Source: RGIG1995 sp045652425
GTDB lineage: Bacteria; Bacillota; Clostridia; Oscillospirales; CAG-272
Direction of reading: 5' to 3'
DNA length: 35,191 nucleotides
NCBI GenBank assembly: GCA_045652425.1
Contig: JAZRUG010000040.1
Location: forward strand, 1-35,191
The notes under the pieces were generated by a model, which did not search any database, was not told the origin of the DNA, and saw only the letters and a list, made by a program, of their open reading frames with translations. The position numbers were made by a program, and so were the translations under genes. Shown here one piece after another: positions 33,011 to 35,191 of this stretch. The first letter of the stretch is position 1. Each line of letters opens with the position of its first letter.

Positions 33011-33126
33011 TGGCTGCGGAACTAGGATTCGGTCTCGCGCGACCTGCGCGCTCGGTCTTCCTCGGCTCTTGACAGTCCACCGGACTGTCAATTCACTCCC
33101 GATTCCCCTTCGAATCCTAGTATTCA
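33011..33126 (-). repeat. tRNA-Gln 3'-end mimic repeat, copy B
   Basis: Second copy of the 116-bp unit, differing from copy A only at 33046 and 33049. These two changes lie in the GCGCG/CGCGC hairpin, which is intact here and partly disrupted in A. It starts directly behind the terminator of tRNA-Gln, is read in the same direction, and ends with the same 21 nt as the tRNA including CCA. It could be co-transcribed by readthrough. No promoter of its own is seen. Confidence 0.75.
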
Positions 33127-33128
33127 AA

Positions 33129-33167
33129 TAAAAAAAGAAAGACACCACTAAAGTGATGTCTTTTTTT
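33129..33167 (-). terminator. Terminator of tRNA-Gln
   Basis: Immediately after the encoded CCA, on the minus strand: A tract, GACATCAC-TTTA-GTGGTGTC (33141-33160), then TTTCTTTTTTT. Near-identical hairpins occur at 31803-31838 and 31965-31997. Confidence 0.85.
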
Positions 33168-33241
33168 TGGCTGCGGAACTAGGATTCGAACCCAGACAAA
33201 CAGAGTCAGAGTCTGCCGTGCTACCGTTACACAATTCCGCA
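33168..33241 (-). tRNA. tRNA-Gln, anticodon CUG
   Basis: 74 nt including encoded CCA. On the minus strand: acceptor TGCGGAA with TTCCGCA and discriminator G, D arm GTG...CAC, anticodon stem GCAGA/TCTGT with loop CTCTGAC giving CUG, and T arm CTGGG-TTCGAAT-CCTAG. The weak U1-A72 pair is a known identity feature for GlnRS, matching the glnS gene at 5492-7147. It has its own consensus promoter and terminator. Its last 21 nt are repeated in copies A and B. Confidence 0.93.
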
Positions 33242-33253
33242 TCAACGCCGTAT

Positions 33254-33282
33254 ATTATATCAAAACAATTCAGTTTTGTCAA
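33254..33282 (-). promoter_or_regulatory. Consensus promoter of tRNA-Gln
   Basis: Minus strand: TTGACA (complement of 33277-33282), a 17-nt spacer and TATAAT (complement of 33254-33259), about 12 nt from the tRNA 5' end. Both hexamers are perfect. Confidence 0.85.
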
Positions 33283-33378
33283 TAGTTTTTCCAAAAAATA
33301 TGAATTTTATTTAATAAAAATTACTTGTTATTATAATTTCCTAAAACAACATAAAATATTTACTTTAGTAAAAATACA

Positions 33379-33407
33379 TTGACAAAATTTTATGTTGGTG
33401 ATATAAT
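33379..33407 (+). promoter_or_regulatory. Perfect sigma-A promoter of the XRE-dusB operon
   Basis: TTGACA (33379-33384), a 17-nt spacer and TATAAT (33402-33407), both hexamers exact. The predicted start is about 18 nt before the ATG at 33432, leaving a short leader with GGCGGTG. Confidence 0.85.
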
Positions 33408-33431
33408 GAGAATGAAAGGCGGTGTATAAAA

Positions 33432-34034
33432 ATGTATATTGATTATTCAAAGCTGTGGAAATTGTTGATTGACAAGAATATATCAAAAACCGAGCTTATG
33501 GAACTTACAGGTATAAGTTCGAGAGTGTTGGCAAAACTTTCGAAAAATCAAATTGTTACTACGGATACAATAGCGCGTATATGTACGGTGCTTGAATGTG
33601 ATGTAGGAGATATTATGGAGTGTGCCAACGAAGAAAAAATGTCGCTTTTCGGGTACTATCAAAAATATGGAAAGATTATCGACGAAAATGATTTTTATAA
33701 AACGATATACTTTGAAAGGCAAGATAAACCGTATTATGTTTATGTTTCAAAAAGAAACGCTAACAAAGGTACTCAAATACATTGTCGCGAGGACGGTGCT
33801 GTGTATTGGGAGCAATTATATCTTTTTGGCGGTATGTCTAGAGTATCAAGTGAAGAGAATGTTTTGATAAAACCTTATGCAAACAAGGAGAAGATACAAA
33901 TAGTGTTAATTTCGGGTAAACCCGGTGCAATTAATGGTCTTGATGAAGGTATATTTGTTTCAAGCAGAGGTAAAAAGAGAGAAAACTGTATATATGTTAT
34001 GTCAGAAACTGCATTTAAACTTTTTGAGGTGTAA
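33432..34034 (+). CDS. XRE/Cro-type helix-turn-helix protein with an unassigned C-terminal domain
   Basis: 200 residues. The first 66 form a Cro/C1-type domain in the short YozG-like form: WKLLIDKNISKTELMELTGISSRVLAKLSKNQIVTTDTIARICTVLECDVGDIME. The remaining 130 residues (YYQKYGKIIDENDFYKTIYFERQ...YVYVSKRNANKGTQIHCREDGAVYWEQLYLFGG...) look beta-rich and match no family I recognise. A nuclease or ligand sensor would fit, without evidence. It is driven by an exact consensus promoter, and its stop lies 3 nt before dusB, suggesting coupled translation. The gene is near the tRNA-Gln cassette but in the opposite orientation. Confidence 0.75.
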   Translation: MYIDYSKLWKLLIDKNISKTELMELTGISSRVLAKLSKNQIVTTDTIARICTVLECDVGDIMECANEEKMSLFGYYQKYGKIIDENDFYKTIYFERQDKPYYVYVSKRNANKGTQIHCREDGAVYWEQLYLFGGMSRVSSEENVLIKPYANKEKIQIVLISGKPGAINGLDEGIFVSSRGKKRENCIYVMSETAFKLFEV

Positions 34035-34037
34035 CTT

Positions 34038-35027
34038 ATGTTAAAAATCGGCAATATAGAGTTAAAACACGGATTGTTTTTAGCACCGTTGGCGGGGGTA
34101 TCAGACCGCGCATTCAGAAGCGTATGCCGCAAATTCGGGGCAGAATGTACCGTGTCGGAAATGATATCGGCAAAGGGATTGCATTATAATGATACGAAAA
34201 CGGCTGTTCTTGCGGCATTTTCGGAAGACGAATCACCTTTTTTTATACAGATATTCGGAAGCGATCCCGAGATTATGGCAGAGTCTGCGAAAAAATTGGC
34301 TACAAATAATTATAAGGCTTGTCAAAATACCTGTTTACCATCAGGGATTGACATAAATATGGGTTGTCCTGTTCCAAAAATAGCGGGGAACGGCGACGGA
34401 AGCGCGTTGATGAAAAATCCAAAACTTGCGGGCGAGATAGTCAAAGCCGTATCAAGAGCTGTAGATATTCCCGTAACCGTAAAAATTCGTTCGGGCTGGG
34501 ACGACGATAACATAAACGCCGTTGAAGTTGCAAAGATAGTAGAAGAAAACGGAGCCAAGGCAATCTGCGTACACGGCAGAACAAAGGCGCAAATGTACCG
34601 AGATCCCGTGAATATAGATATAATAAAAGCGGTTAAAGAAGCTGTAAATATACCAGTTATTGCAAACGGCGGAATAAACACGGCAGATGATGCGAAGAGA
34701 ATGCTTGAATATACAGGGTGCGACGGACTTATGATAGCGAGAGGTGCTATGGGAAATCCATTTCTGTTTGAAGAGATAACGGCATATTTAGAGGGAATAA
34801 CTTACACGCCACCCACAATGGAAGAACGAATGAACGTAGCTATGGAGCATATAAAGCTTATGATAGGCTACAAAGGTGAATATACGGGCGTTATGGAAGC
34901 GCGTAAGCATTTAGCGTGGTATATTCAGGGACAAAAGGGGGCTGCGGCAGCGAGAGAAAAAGTAAACCGCGCGTCAAACCTTGATGAGCTTCAGAATATT
35001 GTAGACGAATATCTTCAAAACTTTTAA
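34038..35027 (+). CDS. dusB: tRNA-dihydrouridine synthase (DusB type)
   Basis: 329 residues. A TIM barrel with LAPLAGVSDRAFR at the start, INMGCPVPKIAGNGDGSALM carrying the catalytic Cys of Dus enzymes, VTVKIRSGWDDD, VHGRTKAQMY, VIANGGI and IARGAMGNPF for FMN binding, and a C-terminal helical domain. It reduces specific uridines of tRNA with FMN and NADPH. GAGGTG lies ahead of the ATG at 34038. It is coupled to the XRE gene. No terminator is evident before the insertion sequence that begins within about 70 nt. Confidence 0.93.
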   Translation: MLKIGNIELKHGLFLAPLAGVSDRAFRSVCRKFGAECTVSEMISAKGLHYNDTKTAVLAAFSEDESPFFIQIFGSDPEIMAESAKKLATNNYKACQNTCLPSGIDINMGCPVPKIAGNGDGSALMKNPKLAGEIVKAVSRAVDIPVTVKIRSGWDDDNINAVEVAKIVEENGAKAICVHGRTKAQMYRDPVNIDIIKAVKEAVNIPVIANGGINTADDAKRMLEYTGCDGLMIARGAMGNPFLFEEITAYLEGITYTPPTMEERMNVAMEHIKLMIGYKGEYTGVMEARKHLAWYIQGQKGAAAAREKVNRASNLDELQNIVDEYLQNF

Positions 35028-35091
35028 AAGAAAAAAGGGGTATCATCAAGATTGCACAAGTCCAGTAAAAACGTACAGTAGAAAAAAGGGA

Positions 35092-35128
35092 CCTCCTATG
35101 GTAGAATAGAGATAACTACCATAGGAGG
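35092..35128 (+). promoter_or_regulatory. Leader hairpin hiding the ribosome site of the IS gene
   Basis: CCTCCTATGGTAG (35092-35104) and CTACCATAGGAGG (35116-35128) are a perfect 13-bp inverted repeat with an 11-nt loop. The second arm ends in AGGAGG, the Shine-Dalgarno for the ATG at 35136, 7 nt away. Transcripts that enter from outside would fold and be poorly translated, a known protection of transposase genes. Confidence 0.8.
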
Positions 35129-35135
35129 AATTTTT

Positions 35136-35191
35136 ATGCCCAGAGAATACAGACATATAAAACAATATGAAAACGAGATATTGCAATTAAA
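35136..35191 (+). CDS. N-terminus of an insertion-sequence transposase (IS3 OrfA-like), cut by the window edge
   Basis: Only 18 full codons are visible, MPREYRHIKQYENEILQL, running off the right edge. This beginning resembles helix-turn-helix OrfA-type proteins of IS3-family elements in Clostridia, as far as I can recall. AGGAGG lies 7 nt before the ATG. The left end of the element must lie between the dusB stop (35027) and 35091, but the terminal inverted repeat cannot be fixed without the other end. Confidence 0.5.
   Translation, partial: MPREYRHIKQYENEILQL

Noticed and set aside
33011..33126. A second functional tRNA-Gln gene
   Set aside because: Only the last 21 nt match the tRNA. There is no 5' acceptor strand, D arm or anticodon arm.
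32789..33148. 119-residue minus-strand frame across the array and repeat B
   Set aside because: It runs through eight hairpins, a terminator and a repeat, has no ribosome site and no coherent protein composition.

Overview
The window looks like a chromosomal segment of a spore-forming, low-GC anaerobe of the class Clostridia, probably a gut Oscillospirales or Eubacteriales lineage. This is an inference from gene content. It carries sporulation genes (ylmC/ymxH, ylbJ, yqfC, yqfD), the Firmicutes cluster yqfC-yqfD-phoH-ybeY-era-recO, mutS2, a ynzC-type DUF896 gene, consensus sigma-A promoters and AGGAGG-type ribosome sites. There is no prophage and no CRISPR array.

Layout. 1-2582: the tail of a surface-type protein, ylmC, ywlG and a lipoprotein with cryptic papain-like cysteine-peptidase features, each closed by a terminator or a long gap. 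2602-11151: one long rightward operon from a good promoter with no internal terminator seen: trmL, an MBL hydrolase, gltX, glnS, metY and two tandem PHP-domain hydrolases. It couples tRNA modification and charging to sulfur amino-acid synthesis. 11155-12535 (minus): a cysteine desulfurase-family enzyme with a DUF3343 Se/S carrier-like protein. 12611-15419: a two-component system with a candidate autoregulatory promoter. 15420-16889: a repeat element, a TIGR04076 protein, an orphan PD-(D/E)XK-like protein and a small Cys-rich protein. 16886-25411: ylbJ facing yqfC-yqfD-phoH-ybeY, then a structured element, era, recO, mutS2 and DUF896. 25473-26111: a 639-bp foldback element without a gene. 26117-30296 (minus): GDPD, MFS transporter, alpha/beta esterase and an SGNH lipoprotein. 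The lipoprotein is divergent from a LysR regulator (30418-31386) through fully overlapping face-to-face promoters.

31488-33282 is the most unusual part. It holds a foldback element and two almost identical 116-bp repeats that end in the last 21 nt of the neighbouring tRNA-Gln(CUG), CCA included. It also has a set of near-identical terminator hairpins, a small zinc-ribbon lipoprotein-like gene, a four-helix-bundle (S23/IVP-type) gene and an array of eight short hairpins joined by ACATCATTTG-like linkers. I consider this composite cassette the best candidate for something undescribed. The window ends with an XRE regulator-dusB operon and the 5' end of an insertion sequence whose Shine-Dalgarno is locked in a 13-bp hairpin.

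Functions are assigned from motifs and recollection of families. No database search was run.
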